From: Micropterix aruncella
Lineage: Eukaryota; Arthropoda; Insecta; Lepidoptera; Micropterigidae
NCBI GenBank assembly: GCA_944548615.1
Contig: OX155952.1
Coordinates: 35,413,788-35,477,787, forward strand
Reading direction: 5' to 3'
DNA length: 64,000 nucleotides
Of the stretch, positions 43,404 to 64,000 are shown one piece after another. The position numbers and the translations under genes were made by a program. The number at the start of each line of letters is the position of its first letter. Position 1 is the first letter of the stretch. The notes beneath the pieces were generated by a model. That model did no database searches. It was not told the DNA's origin and saw only the letters and a list, made by a program, of their open reading frames with translations.

Positions 43404-43762
43404 TTATAGCAATCGCCTATAGTTATCGTTACGAACGGGTGGGGGTTGTCAACTTTCTTGAACGTTTAAATATCTGCGTCGGCATGGTGACGGCCATATG
43501 GGATTTTTGTTCAACGGCAGCACGATTTCTGGTAGCCCTTGGGACTAGTGAGGTCACTCGCGAAGCTACTGTCTGTATACTGTGGTATTCATCTAGCCCG
43601 TGGGTTCCCAAAGTGACTGGTGGGGTCTGCCCCTGGCAGCTTGAGGTGGAAAACGACGGCCTTAGGGCGTGCCTTAATGTAGACAGACTGAGTCCACGTA
43701 CGCAACGTATGCAACGCATTATGACATATGGACCTTTGAATTTTCATGAAAACAGATGACTT

Positions 43763-43951
43763 AGGGGTCCAGCACACTGGTCCGACGTACGCAACGCATT
43801 ATGACACCTGATGCTTATATTTGAATGAAAGCAGACACATCTTACGCAACGTTGCGTGGGATAAGTGTGTCGGCTTCCATCTAAATTCAAGGGTCAGATG
43901 TCGTCATGCGTTGCTTACGTTGCGTACGTATGCCCAGCGTGTTGGACTCCT
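43763..43951. mobile_element. Small MITE with ~40-bp imperfect inverted ends
   Basis: The left ggggtccagcacactgg... cgtacgcaacgcat pairs with the right end read in reverse (ggagtccaacacgctggg... cgtacgcaacg). A related half-copy precedes it near 43690-43735. Non-coding. Confidence 0.6.
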
Positions 43952-44516
43952 TAGAAACATACGCAGTGCTGTCACACGCGTCCCACGCAACGTCGATCTG
44001 TGATCTCTGTCGGTGCATGCTCAGAGAAAAGATATGCAGAAGTACATAACGAATCGTTCTTAATCATATTCCGATTTCTTTTGTTTTTATGGTGCGGATA
44101 TATTCATTTAAAAATAACAAACTGAGTAAATCATTCTCAAAGTCTCTCCCAGAATCAGAAAACATATTGTACAGCGGTTGTACACAATACAAGTGCACTT
44201 TCTGAGAAGGCACAGCGGTTTCTGTTTCCATTATATAAGTTGAATATGTAGGACAAGTGTGCACACCAAAGTGGGAGCGTTGCATCATATATGTTGCGTA
44301 TGTGGGTTCAGTCTATCGCTGCCCTTATTACCAGCGACCAATTTATTGCGATTCAAGGTAGAAAGCGCTTGCCCGTCTTAACAAAATCCTAAACCCGGGT
44401 AGACAAAATGACGTTAATTGTTGAAAACTGCCCGGATGGTAGTTTCCGGAATCGTAAATATGACAAGCTCGATAACTTTTTGGCTTCCATCACGCTGGAT
44501 CAATAAATATATAGTG

Positions 44517-45109
44517 CAATGGTTCCTAACCGGTAGTCCGCGGTCTACCCGAGGTCTGCGAGAACTAAATCTAGGTACGCCAAACCAAGTTCATGATCAT
44601 GAGGAAAAAATCGTCAGTAACAAAGCGCGCAAGCTCGTCGTCGTCAGACGGCCGCTACTTAGCCACTCGAGGGCGTGCGATGGCGCGCGAAAGAAAAAAA
44701 GACAGCGCAGGCACGTTCACTTTCCGTCGAAAGCGGCAGCTATTCAAATGTTTGAGAAATTTGACAACCTCCACCCGCGTGATAACAACCACAGGCGCCG
44801 TCGTCGAAGACCAGAAATCGATTGAAATCAAGTTATGATATTCGAGTAGCTCTGAGCAACAGTATCGGAACCAGAATTGCCCAACGTGTGAAAATAATGT
44901 AAGCTCAATAATCACTTTGATTTACAATTAAAAGTTCTTGATCAATGAACACATCTTCTAATATTACTGTAAATTTACCATTTAATTAAAACCAAAAGAT
45001 TAACGTTGATTTCAAATTCTTGGTGTTTTTATTTTAAACCTTGGGGTTACTGCGCCGAACAAAAAAGCCCTAGTGGTCTCTGGTCAAAATATAAGGTTGG
45101 GAACCACTG
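44517..45109. mobile_element. hAT-like element remnant
   Basis: The left end CAATGGTTCCTAACC and the reverse of the right end CAGTGGTTCCCAACC are typical hAT ends. Flanks atatagtg / gtatagtt look like an 8-bp duplication with two mismatches. The interior contains a basic frame with possible transposase relics (MFEKFDNLHPRDNN) but no recognisable dimerisation domain. Confidence 0.65.
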
Positions 45110-45497
45110 GTATAGTTGGTTGTGCACGGCATAAATGCGTAAAATCACTGCCTACCCAGTCTTTTACGCAGCATTTAGAATGACACTTGACCAACTAGTA
45201 GGGTCAAACCGGTTGGAAAATATGTGGCACAGCGCTCGATGATCTGTTTCCCTATGATCTGAAGAAGATAGAATTTTTGACAGTTGTTAATATCGTTATA
45301 TGCACAGAGAAAGCAGTTGTCTTTTAAATACGCCTTGCTTTCTTTGCATTTACTGGTTTAGCTACAGGAAGGATAAATAATCCAAAGCTATAGAGATTCC
45401 GATATCTTGTTCTGTTATGTGGTTTATCCCGAGCCGTTGCGGGCGCTCAGCATACGACTGCGGATGGAAGAGCTCTCAAATCGTGTGTAATTATATT

Positions 45498-52488
<6,991 letters not shown>

Positions 52489-52503
52489 ATGGATTATTTA
52501 CAA
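52489..52503. repeat. 15-nt centre of the 9-kb palindrome
   Basis: The sequence atggattatttacaa separates acctttaacctaa (52476-52488) from its exact reverse complement (52504-52516). From here the two arrays mirror each other. Confidence 0.95.
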
Positions 52504-55500
52504 TTAGGTTAAAGGTAATCTTTCCAACTAATAGGAAAGAGCTGACTGCTTCCTTTCATTGATATGAGGGCATGTCACGCTTTTAGTTTTAAGTTTTCAG
52601 CTGAATATTGATCGCAGCTTCTTTATATCGCACCTTTAGAAAATAAAAAAACGAAATTCTAAATTTTAAATTCTTCCATCTGTCAAGTAGCTCGTCTTGT
52701 CTTGTTATTTCCCCTGAAATAATAGGAAATTGAGTGAGTTTACGTATAAAGAAGGATTGTAGCTTAATTTTTGAGATAATTGGATGAAGGGTGAGCGTTT
52801 ACTAGTTGAAAAATGGGCCCAACTTAAACCTACTCCTCTTTCCGCAAGTGAGAGGCATTCATCATTCTCGTTAACACCTAAAGCATTCCCGAATCCGATC
52901 AAGGGAATCCTTCGTCACGATGTAAGTGGCTTTTATAATTATTTACTTTATAATCATCTTATTGATCAATTCTAAAAAGAATATATACACAAAACTATCA
53001 AATATTTCAAAATATTGAATTTTTACATATTTTATGTTTCGTTCATTGTAAATAATCCATTTAGGTTAAAGGTAATCTTTCCAACTAATAGGAAAGAGCT
53101 GACTGCTTCCTTTCATTGATATGAGGGCATGTCACGCTTTTAGTTTTAAGTTTTCAGCTGAATATTGATCGCAGCTTCTTTATATCGCACCTTTAGAAAA
53201 TAAAAAAACGAAATTCTAAATTTTAAATTCTTCCATCTGTCAAGTAGCTCGTCTTGTCTTGTTATTTCCCCTGAAATAATAGGAAATTGAGTGAGTTTAC
53301 GTATAAAGAAGGATTGTAGCTTAATTTTTGAGATAATTGGATGAAGGGTGAGCGTTTACTAGTTGAAAAATGGGCCCAACTTAAACCTACTCCTCTTTCC
53401 GCAAGTGAGAGGCATTCATCATTCTCGTTAACACCTAAAGCATTCCCGAATCCGATCAAGGGAATCCTTCGTCACGATGTAAGTGGCTTTTATAATTATT
53501 TACTTTATAATCATCTTATTGATCAATTCTAAAAAGAATATATACACAAAACTATCAAATATTTCAAAATATTGAATTTTTACATATTTTATGTTTCGTT
53601 CATTGTAAATAATCCATTTAGGTTAAAGGTAATCTTTCCAACTAATAGGAAAGAGCTGACTGCTTCCTTTCATTGATATGAGGGCATGTCACGCTTTTAG
53701 TTTTAAGTTTTCAGCTGAATATTGATCGCAGCTTCTTTATATCGCACCTTTAGAAAATAAAAAAACGAAATTCTAAATTTTAAATTCTTCCATCTGTCAA
53801 GTAGCTCGTCTTGTCTTGTTATTTCCCCTGAAATAATAGGAAATTGAGTGAGTTTACGTATAAAGAAGGATTGTAGCTTAATTTTTGAGATAATTGGATG
53901 AAGGGTGAGCGTTTACTAGTTGAAAAATGGGCCCAACTTAAACCTACTCCTCTTTCCGCAAGTGAGAGGCATTCATCATTCTCGTTAACACCTAAAGCAT
54001 TCCCGAATCCGATCAAGGGAATCCTTCGTCACGATGTAAGTGGCTTTTATAATTATTTACTTTATAATCATCTTATTGATCAATTCTAAAAAGAATATAT
54101 ACACAAAACTATCAAATATTTCAAAATATTGAATTTTTACATATTTTATGTTTCGTTCATTGTAAATAATCCATTTAGGTTAAAGGTAATCTTTCCAACT
54201 AATAGGAAAGAGCTGACTGCTTCCTTTCATTGATATGAGGGCATGTCACGCTTTTAGTTTTAAGTTTTCAGCTGAATATTGATCGCAGCTTCTTTATATC
54301 GCACCTTTAGAAAATAAAAAAACGAAATTCTAAATTTTAAATTCTTCCATCTGTCAAGTAGCTCGTCTTGTCTTGTTATTTCCCCTGAAATAATAGGAAA
54401 TTGAGTGAGTTTACGTATAAAGAAGGATTGTAGCTTAATTTTTGAGATAATTGGATGAAGGGTGAGCGTTTACTAGTTGAAAAATGGGCCCAACTTAAAC
54501 CTACTCCTCTTTCCGCAAGTGAGAGGCATTCATCATTCTCGTTAACACCTAAAGCATTCCCGAATCCGATCAAGGGAATCCTTCGTCACGATGTAAGTGG
54601 CTTTTATAATTATTTACTTTATAATCATCTTATTGATCAATTCTAAAAAGAATATATACACAAAACTATCAAATATTTCAAAATATTGAATTTTTACATA
54701 TTTTATGTTTCGTTCATTGTAAATAATCCATTTAGGTTAAAGGTAATCTTTCCAACTAATAGGAAAGAGCTGACTGCTTCCTTTCATTGATATGAGGGCA
54801 TGTCACGCTTTTAGTTTTAAGTTTTCAGCTGAATATTGATCGCAGCTTCTTTATATCGCACCTTTAGAAAATAAAAAAACGAAATTCTAAATTTTAAATT
54901 CTTCCATCTGTCAAGTAGCTCGTCTTGTCTTGTTATTTCCCCTGAAATAATAGGAAATTGAGTGAGTTTACGTATAAAGAAGGATTGTAGCTTAATTTTT
55001 GAGATAATTGGATGAAGGGTGAGCGTTTACTAGTTGAAAAATGGGCCCAACTTAAACCTACTCCTCTTTCCGCAAGTGAGAGGCATTCATCATTCTCGTT
55101 AACACCTAAAGCATTCCCGAATCCGATCAAGGGAATCCTTCGTCACGATGTAAGTGGCTTTTATAATTATTTACTTTATAATCATCTTATTGATCAATTC
55201 TAAAAAGAATATATACACAAAACTATCAAATATTTCAAAATATTGAATTTTTACATATTTTATGTTTCGTTCATTGTAAATAATCCATTTAGGTTAAAGG
55301 TAATCTTTCCAACTAATAGGAAAGAGCTGACTGCTTCCTTTCATTGATATGAGGGCATGTCACGCTTTTAGTTTTAAGTTTTCAGCTGAATATTGATCGC
55401 AGCTTCTTTATATCGCACCTTTAGAAAATAAAAAAACGAAATTCTAAATTTTAAATTCTTCCATCTGTCAAGTAGCTCGTCTTGTCTTGTTATTTCCCCT

Positions 55501-57463
55501 GAAATAATAGGAAATTGAGTGAGTTTACGTATAAAGAAGGATTGTAGCTTAATTTTTGAGATAATTGGATGAAGGGTGAGCGTTTACTAGTTGAAAAATG
55601 GGCCCAACTTAAACCTACTCCTCTTTCCGCAAGTGAGAGGCATTCATCATTCTCGTTAACACCTAAAGCATTCCCGAATCCGATCAAGGGAATCCTTCGT
55701 CACGATGTAAGTGGCTTTTATAATTATTTACTTTATAATCATCTTATTGATCAATTCTAAAAAGAATATATACACAAAACTATCAAATATTTCAAAATAT
55801 TGAATTTTTACATATTTTATGTTTCGTTCATTGTAAATAATCCATTTAGGTTAAAGGTAATCTTTCCAACTAATAGGAAAGAGCTGACTGCTTCCTTTCA
55901 TTGATATGAGGGCATGTCACGCTTTTAGTTTTAAGTTTTCAGCTGAATATTGATCGCAGCTTCTTTATATCGCACCTTTAGAAAATAAAAAAACGAAATT
56001 CTAAATTTTAAATTCTTCCATCTGTCAAGTAGCTCGTCTTGTCTTGTTATTTCCCCTGAAATAATAGGAAATTGAGTGAGTTTACGTATAAAGAAGGATT
56101 GTAGCTTAATTTTTGAGATAATTGGATGAAGGGTGAGCGTTTACTAGTTGAAAAATGGGCCCAACTTAAACCTACTCCTCTTTCCGCAAGTGAGAGGCAT
56201 TCATCATTCTCGTTAACACCTAAAGCATTCCCGAATCCGATCAAGGGAATCCTTCGTCACGATGTAAGTGGCTTTTATAATTATTTACTTTATAATCATC
56301 TTATTGATCAATTCTAAAAAGAATATATACACAAAACTATCAAATATTTCAAAATATTGAATTTTTACATATTTTATGTTTCGTTCATTGTAAATAATCC
56401 ATTTAGGTTAAAGGTAATCTTTCCAACTAATAGGAAAGAGCTGACTGCTTCCTTTCATTGATATGAGGGCATGTCACGCTTTTAGTTTTAAGTTTTCAGC
56501 TGAATATTGATCGCAGCTTCTTTATATCGCACCTTTAGAAAATAAAAAAACGAAATTCTAAATTTTAAATTCTTCCATCTGTCAAGTAGCTCGTCTTGTC
56601 TTGTTATTTCCCCTGAAATAATAGGAAATTGAGTGAGTTTACGTATAAAGAAGGATTGTAGCTTAATTTTTGAGATAATTGGATGAAGGGTGAGCGTTTA
56701 CTAGTTGAAAAATGGGCCCAACTTAAACCTACTCCTCTTTCCGCAAGTGAGAGGCATTCATCATTCTCGTTAACACCTAAAGCATTCCCGAATCCGATCA
56801 AGGGAATCCTTCGTCACGATGTAAGTGGCTTTTATAATTATTTACTTTATAATCATCTTATTGATCAATTCTAAAAAGAATATATACACAAAACTATCAA
56901 ATATTTCAAAATATTGAATTTTTACATATTTTATGTTTCGTTCATTGTAAATAATCCATTTAGGTTAAAGGTAATCTTTCCAACTAATAGGAAAGAGCTG
57001 ACTGCTTCCTTTCATTGATATGAGGGCATGTCACGCTTTTAGTTTTAAGTTTTCAGCTGAATATTGATCGCAGCTTCTTTATATCGCACCTTTAGAAAAT
57101 AAAAAAACGAAATTCTAAATTTTAAATTCTTCCATCTGTCAAGTAGCTCGTCTTGTCTTGTTATTTCCCCTGAAATAATAGGAAATTGAGTGAGTTTACG
57201 TATAAAGAAGGATTGTAGCTTAATTTTTGAGATAATTGGATGAAGGGTGAGCGTTTACTAGTTGAAAAATGGGCCCAACTTAAACCTACTCCTCTTTCCG
57301 CAAGTGAGAGGCATTCATCATTCTCGTTAACACCTAAAGCATTCCCGAATCCGATCAAGGGAATCCTTCGTCACGATGTAAGTGGCTTTTATAATTATTT
57401 ACTTTATAATCATCTTATTGATCAATTCTAAAAAGAATATATACACAAAACTATCAAATATTT

Positions 57464-57465
<2 letters not shown>
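52504..57465 (-). repeat. 557-bp satellite array, inverted half (about 9 units)
   Basis: The same unit on the other strand, at 52784, 53341, 53898, 54455, 55012, 55569, 56126, 56683 and 57240, again with exact 557-bp spacing. It is one unit longer than the forward half and ends within a unit at atttca, then (TA)n. Confidence 0.97.

Positions 57466-57506
<41 letters not shown>
57466..57506. repeat. (TA)n tract at the right border of the array
   Basis: About 40 bp of TA between the array and the fold-back element. Confidence 0.95.
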
Positions 57507-57509
<3 letters not shown>

Positions 57510-57929
57510 CGCAGTAAAATAAAATTAGTAAAAGCTACTTGAACAGCAGCGAAGGAAATCCCAGCTTGGATTGGGAAACGCTTATGTTTGAATGAGATAT
57601 ACTTACGGATGTGCACGACTTTCGATTGTGCATGTTAGTTTATGGGTCCCTTTACCGTCGACGAACGATCACTCATCATCCATATATCTCAAAAATCGAG
57701 CTTTTCCTTTTGCAACACAAAATGCCTCCAATTGAGGCGAATTAAAGCGAAAAAACTAAAATAAAACACTTTGATCACATCGGCAAAGGCCGTCTCGTAA
57801 GTGGAGGATGACGTTTCGAAATAATTCAAAATTTCGGACGTTTCCACATAAGCGTTTCCCAATCCAAGCTGGGATTTCCTTCGCTGCTGTTCAAGTAGCT
57901 TTTACTAATTTTATTTTACTGCGAATCAT
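57507..57929. mobile_element. Fold-back element related to the 557-bp unit
   Basis: 57507-57584 and 57851-57928 are near-perfect inverted repeats of about 78 bp (attcgcagtaaaataaaatt inward). The left arm and adjoining sequence resemble the 557-bp unit: a cacttacatcg-like stretch, cgaaggaaatccc, and catatatctcaaaaatcgag against caattatctcaaaaattaag. The flanking atggattatttacaa at 57937 equals the centre of the palindrome. Confidence 0.8.
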
Positions 57930-57965
57930 CATCCTATGAATGGATTATTTACAAAACCTTATCAA

Positions 57966-58825
<860 letters not shown>

Positions 58826-58827
58826 TT

Positions 58828-59400
58828 TTAAGCTATTGCATAGCTTTTATCGCGGGCCTTGGCCAGCGCGGCGACCGAATGAAGAAATTTCTTAACGAAA
58901 ATTAATGATTTTAAACTGATAATTACGTCTAAACGAGTACTGCTTACGATTCGAAAAAAATATATGTTAAACAAGAACATTTTCCTAATATTCTTAGCTT
59001 TGAATATTTTAGATTTTGTTTATATTACATAGTGTAATTAATTTGTGAAATTAGGTCTAACCGAACACAAAAACGACTACTACGCAAATACTATCTGGCG
59101 TATTATTATGAAACCTGCACCGTTTTAAAGATAATTTAATTATCTATCTTTTTATCTACGATTTTTTTCGAATAATCCGGTTTTTTGCTTTATCGAATAA
59201 AAAATTCGTGCGCGGCGCTCTATCGGGAGACGTTTAAATTATTATTCCGAATCATTTGCTTCCGCAGCCGCAAATGATTCAGAATAATTTCAACGTTTTC
59301 CGATAGAGCGCAGTTATCTGATATCAGAAAAAATAAAATAAATAAAATAAATAAATAATAATAATTGCATAAGTTGTTAAAAATGCTATTCAATAGCTTT
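58828..59400 (+). mobile_element. ~570-bp MITE, copy 1
   Basis: Starts AAGCTATTGCATAGCTT, itself a palindrome around TGC, and ends in a related inverted sequence (atgctattcaatagctt). An internal inverted repeat at about 59222-59309 folds the core (ccgaatcatttgc / gcaaatgattcag). It matches 61350-61900 in reverse with few differences. Non-coding; the superfamily is not assigned. Confidence 0.8.
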
Positions 59401-59404
59401 CCGT

Positions 59405-61345
59405 ATTTTTTAGTGTATCTATGCAATTTAATGATCATTATCATCTTAAATACGCGAAGTCTTAAAAAAACCCTGAAAATTGTTCCCTTTTTGAAATATC
59501 GCAAATTTAAAATGACATTCTAGCGCCGAAAGAGAATTTTTGATAAGAATGCATACCTATTGTGTTTTATATTAAATTAAATTTATTTAATTAGGTACTT
59601 AAACGAGTCAAAATATATTTTTTAACCTAGTAAGTGGTATGAGTTTTTTCTGGACCTCAATAAAAAAAATCCGAAACAGTATCCGAACGCTACTTGAAAT
59701 TACTTGCCGACCCCTGGTTCACAGGATGACTGGGTAGATATACCGAGCAAAAGCCATACCACAAAAAAACGGCATTATCTCCGCATATCTACGTAAATAA
59801 TGCCAAACTTTCCAATGGACATTTCATAAGAACTTTCAAATTAACGAATTACTCCGGCTAAGCAACAAAACAACGCACCACTCGTTTTTTAACAAGCGCA
59901 GAAAAGCAAAAAAATTAATATACTTCTTCGATCCGGCAGATCTCAAGGTACTAGTCTTTCTCCTCTATACAAATTGTTTGGTTTCAACATTTTAAGATTA
60001 ACTACACGACGGCTTTAACCCTCTGAGGACCATAAGATTTTCGGTAGAGTATGGATTTTTTTGATACATAAAACTGTTATGGGCCATAATAAGGGCCATA
60101 ATAATACATAAACTGTTAAACCGATGTAAATAACGTGTATGCCAATTAGGTTTTTAGAGTAAGAAAATTTGTTGTTTGTCTGGACGGTCGATTATCTCGG
60201 CCATATTTAATGCTATCGATGCGACAATTTGTAGGTTAGGTCTGCTCTTTTATGACAAATGGCGGAATTAGGAAATTGCAATATAAATTAAATATTTAAC
60301 AAAAACCGTAACATTTTAAAACAAAACAATACATGGTGTTATATTTGTAGTATTTTTGGCCATTACATAGATTTCATTGGTATTTCTTCTGCCAAGCCGG
60401 TGGTATTTTTCCATTTCAAAAATAATTTATTATGTAACTCATTCATTTACGATCGTTGGGTAAAAATCAGAACACGGCTATGATTGAATGTGTCGATTTC
60501 AATTTCCCAACTAACAATAAAATCGCAGGCAAATTTGTGACACGCCATCAAATCGTCGGGTTATGCAAAGGATTTACAAGATTAAGAAGTTTCATTTTCA
60601 AAACGGCGCTATTCCATCGGCTTGGTAACAATTTGTGTAGCCGACGCGCCGCACAGTAGGTTTGCTTCATAAATGATATTAAATAAAATGCACTATTTCT
60701 AAATTACTCTAAAATTATCAAAATTGTATTATTTATAGGGATTCACGATCATAACTAAAATGAAGAAGTCAAAAATATCATTTTCTTTGTTAAAAAATAT
60801 CTGTTCTTCCTATTTTATAAAATATCATTTCATCTTGGTGAATGAGGAAAGCCGGGGATTGAAATAGTATGGCATTCTGGAACGGAGAAAGAACTGTCAA
60901 TTGTAGTTTAATTTCTTTCAAATATTATATTTATGAAAGATATTATATGTATGATATAATATTACAGATATAATATTATATCTATGAAAGATATAATATA
61001 TCTATTGCCATTATTATTTTATTTAGTGTTTAATTTTTAATATGTTATATATATATTGTGTATTTTTTATCTCTACGTAATATTACTCTATTACTAATCT
61101 CTACTAATAAATGTTATTTTAAATGTGTCAGCTCGCAATCTAAAATAAGTCGTATATCGTACATCTAGGTACAGGCGTAAGCATAGTTAGACGTGTGACG
61201 TGCGTCGGGTTGCATAGGATCGCGATGAATCAATTTGTCGCTTTATTTTAATTTAAAAGTCATTATTTTTTCATTGTGTAATCTTAGTTAAAATATATGT
61301 AAAATGAAATAAATAAAAAAATACGTGTGGCACTCGGGGACTGCC
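59405..61345. other. Spacer between the inverted MITEs, no recognisable gene
   Basis: AT-rich sequence. Short frames such as 60456-60659 have no recognisable domain. A palindromic AT stretch with tatgaaagatata-like repeats lies at 60930-61010, and a dispersed repeat copy at 61129-61270. Confidence 0.45.
61129..61270. repeat. Dispersed repeat, copy 2 (partner at 20897)
   Basis: Ordered similarity to 20897-21025, same orientation. It ends in the same attttaatttaaa stretch. Confidence 0.5.
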
Positions 61346-61349
61346 GCGG

Positions 61350-61900
61350 TAAAGCTATTGCATAGCGTTTTTAACAACTTATGCAATTAAAATATTTTTT
61401 TTTTCTGATATCAGATAACTGCGCTCTATCGGAAAACGTTGAAATTATTCCGAATCATTTGCGGCTGCGGTAGCAAATGATTCAGAATAATTTAAACGTC
61501 TTCCGATTATGCGCCGCGCACGAATTTTTTATTCGATAAAGCAAAAAAACCGGATTATTCGAAAAAAATCGTAGATGAAAAGATAGATAATTAAATTATC
61601 TTTAAAATGGTGCAGGTTTCATAATAATACGCCAGATAGTATGTGCGTAGTAGTCGTTTTTGTGTTCGGTTAGACCTAATTTCACAAATTAATTACACTA
61701 TGTAATATAAACAAAATCTAAAATATTTAAAGCTAAGAATATTAGGAAAATGTTCTTGTTTAACATATATTTTTTTCGAATCGTAAGCAGTACTCGTTTA
61801 GACGTAATTATCAGTTTAAAATCATTAATTTTCGTTAAGAAATTTCTTCATTCGGTCGCCGCGCTGGCCTAGGCCCGCGATAAAAGCTATGCAATAGCTT
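61350..61900 (-). mobile_element. ~550-bp MITE, copy 2, inverted relative to copy 1
   Basis: Reverse complement of copy 1 almost throughout, with a few substitutions and small indels. Both ends carry AAGCTATTGCATAGC. With copy 1 it could pair into a large stem-loop around about 2 kb. Confidence 0.8.
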
Positions 61901-62026
61901 AAAAAACAAGTTTCCTAATCTCTCAATTTTATAAATTGTATGAATTAACTGTGAAAATGACATCGAAAACGACAATGCATAATTACAATTTTGTATGGGC
62001 TTGCTTGCGGACGCAGACGTATTACC

Positions 62027-62740
62027 AGCCGTACTCACAGACCACACTGAAGGGGTCCCTCATCTCAAGTGTGCCCTAGCTTGGCTGATTGATTCGGAAA
62101 CCATACATAAGTAGCCACTCAAATAGGCCACTCAAGTGTGCCCTTAGGGAGACATATTCCATATATTTTGTATCCATAGACAATATTTGAGTATCGAGAG
62201 AGAGGAAAAAGTGCGGGTTTCCGCTATCTCCTAATTGTTTTTTGTGAATTTAATCCACGATATCGTTTACAATATGGCTTAAATTGATTTAGTCGGTTTT
62301 ATAAAGTTGTATGGTAAAGATGAAAGACGATCCACGCTATTATTACATGTATCATGCTATTATTACGCTATTATTACATGTCACAACAATAATGTATCTG
62401 ACATCCCCGGATAATGTAAGCTTTTAATAGTCCTCTTGAATAGTCGGTCACGTGATCGGTCAAACGTCGGTCCCAGATAGCTGACGCGTGGTTTTTTGTT
62501 TAACAATAGAGAACTAAAAATTTTGTTCAGATAACTAAAATTCTTTAGACCGTGTAATAGGAGTGAAACAGATTCGAAGTAGATATGAACCATTTGACTG
62601 TCGGTCCTTTCAGTGCATACTCACTGAAGGGAGCACTTAAGTAACGACTAAGAATAACAATTTTGTGGGTGGTGTACTTGAGTGTCACTCGAATGAGGAT
62701 TCCCTTAAGGTGTACTTAAGTATCGACTGTGAATACGGCT
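62027..62740. mobile_element. MITE candidate with AGCCGTATTCACAG-type ends
   Basis: AGCCGTACTCACAG (62027-62040) and CTGTGAATACGGCT (62727-62740) are inverted repeats with one mismatch. Just inside, both ends carry variants of cacactgaagggg / cttaaggtgtactta. Non-coding; low-confidence boundaries. Confidence 0.5.
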
Positions 62741-62744
62741 GTAT

Positions 62745-64000
62745 GACATTCACAGACTCGCAGTTTCGTTTCCACATTTCACAACCAATACTCGTGTGAT
62801 TCTAAATTGTGAACAAAAAATGGTTTTTTTGTATGCTGTCTCCTTCGGTGTACTGGTATACACATACAGGAGAAGACCTCCTGAATATCTATATTTGACT
62901 ATAATTAAAAGAAATTCTTTAGTCAATTATGATATTTAATGTTACCAGTATACAGAAAAAGACGAAATTGTATAAAGGTTTATGGTATTAGGTCCTTACG
63001 TATGTAATTGCCTCTGACAACTTTGAACTCGAATAAATTAGGTTTGAGTTGAAATTTTAAATTCAAATCAATTTTAATTTAAAGCCATCAAAATCGGTTA
63101 TTTATTTGTCTTTCTGTCGTTTGTTATTTATTTATTTATTTATAGCAATGTACATAATAAGCAACAAGCGTAACAAATTATATTTAATATCTACACTTAA
63201 ATAAAACCCACAGCAAGTTGTGTCACGCTTATAGTGAAGATCGGTCCCATGTCGCCCAACTAAGTATGAACACTTGTTCTAGGGCAGACATATTAAACAA
63301 ATACTAGTTTTAAAAGAAAACATAATCAAAAGAAAAAAAAGTAGTTTAAACAAAAAGAAAAAAAGCGAAAATGGAAAAAAAACATTGAATTAAATAAAAA
63401 TATGCATAACTATTAAATATGTAAATATATAATTATAATAAAATAAAACATATTGCTAGTATATTTTCGTGTATGTAATCATGAAAAAGTTAATAATGCG
63501 CGTCATTATGGAACGTGAGGTCCTGTGTCGCTGTTATTCTGTGGGACACAAAAGTTAACGCAAATGTGTTCTGTCAAGAACTGTAAACAATCATGAAGGG
63601 GTTCGTGGTTTTAATCAACTGATCCTGGTCAATCGCACGAGTACACACTTCACAGCAAACACACGCAAAATTGCAGGTGTTGAGACTGGAGACTCTTCGT
63701 CACCCATCGTACTCCTTAACTATCCCTTGCTTTAACAGACTTCCACTTTTTAGGAATTTTCATAACTTTACACGTGAAAAAATCAACTCCCAAGTCCCAA
63801 GTATAGTCTGTTCTTTTCCAACATGATCAAGCTGTCAACTATGATCAACATGATAAATTACGCGAAAATCTATTAAAAAACCTATTAATGCAGGTCGATT
63901 TTCTTTAGTCTTAAATTTGAAAGGTTTTAAAATGTGCTTTAGAAAAAAAAACTGTTGTCTTCAACGACATTGGAAGGCGATTGGCCGGCCGATACAGCTC
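62745..64000. other. No recognisable gene
   Basis: AT-rich DNA with a TTTA run near 63125-63145. No open frame of note. Confidence 0.5.

Overview
The window is nuclear DNA of an insect: AT-rich, intron-bearing and crowded with transposable elements. The order is not resolved; the mix of elements would suit a moth or a beetle. One host gene can be reconstructed completely, at least for its coding part. It is a class I HMG-CoA reductase (Hmgcr) on the minus strand, running from a start codon at 42853 to a stop at 12122. I join 11 coding exons, all with GT-AG introns and matching phases, into an 865-residue protein. It has the N-terminal membrane domain, all the catalytic motifs and a Ser directly after the C-terminal HNR. 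This enzyme makes mevalonate, the precursor of juvenile hormone, dolichol, ubiquinone and prenyl groups. The coding start lies inside an exon with its own splice acceptor, so at least one 5' UTR exon lies at higher coordinates and was not located.

Almost everything else is mobile or repetitive DNA. 1-1190: two head-to-head fragments of a non-LTR retrotransposon with a restriction-like endonuclease (RLE) domain. 4500-7150: a Mutator-like transposase joined to a YqaJ-type nuclease domain, broken by one stop codon. 8640-10430: a possible promoter and a LINE fragment. 11885-42888: Hmgcr, whose introns hold a PIF/Harbinger element, two mariner remnants, several LINE fragments, piggyBac-like MITEs, a 34-bp minisatellite of small palindromes, and a nested stack. 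In that stack an RTE-like LINE sits inside a pogo-like DNA transposon, which sits inside an RLE retrotransposon, inside the 9-kb intron 5. 40935-45110: MITEs. 45500-48110: a CR1-like LINE between long (TA)n tracts.

48112-57465 is the most unusual part. A 557-bp unit is repeated about eight times in one direction, then about nine times in the opposite direction, with a 15-nt spacer at the turn. The result is a palindrome of about 9 kb, flanked by (TA)n and by a diverged fold-back relative of the same unit. 58270-64000 holds an inverted pair of ~570-bp MITEs, another MITE candidate and unassigned AT-rich DNA. No tRNA, rRNA or CRISPR was seen.

All calls come from reading the sequence and from knowledge of the families; no database search was run. 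Exon boundaries were placed by hand from splice consensus and phase.
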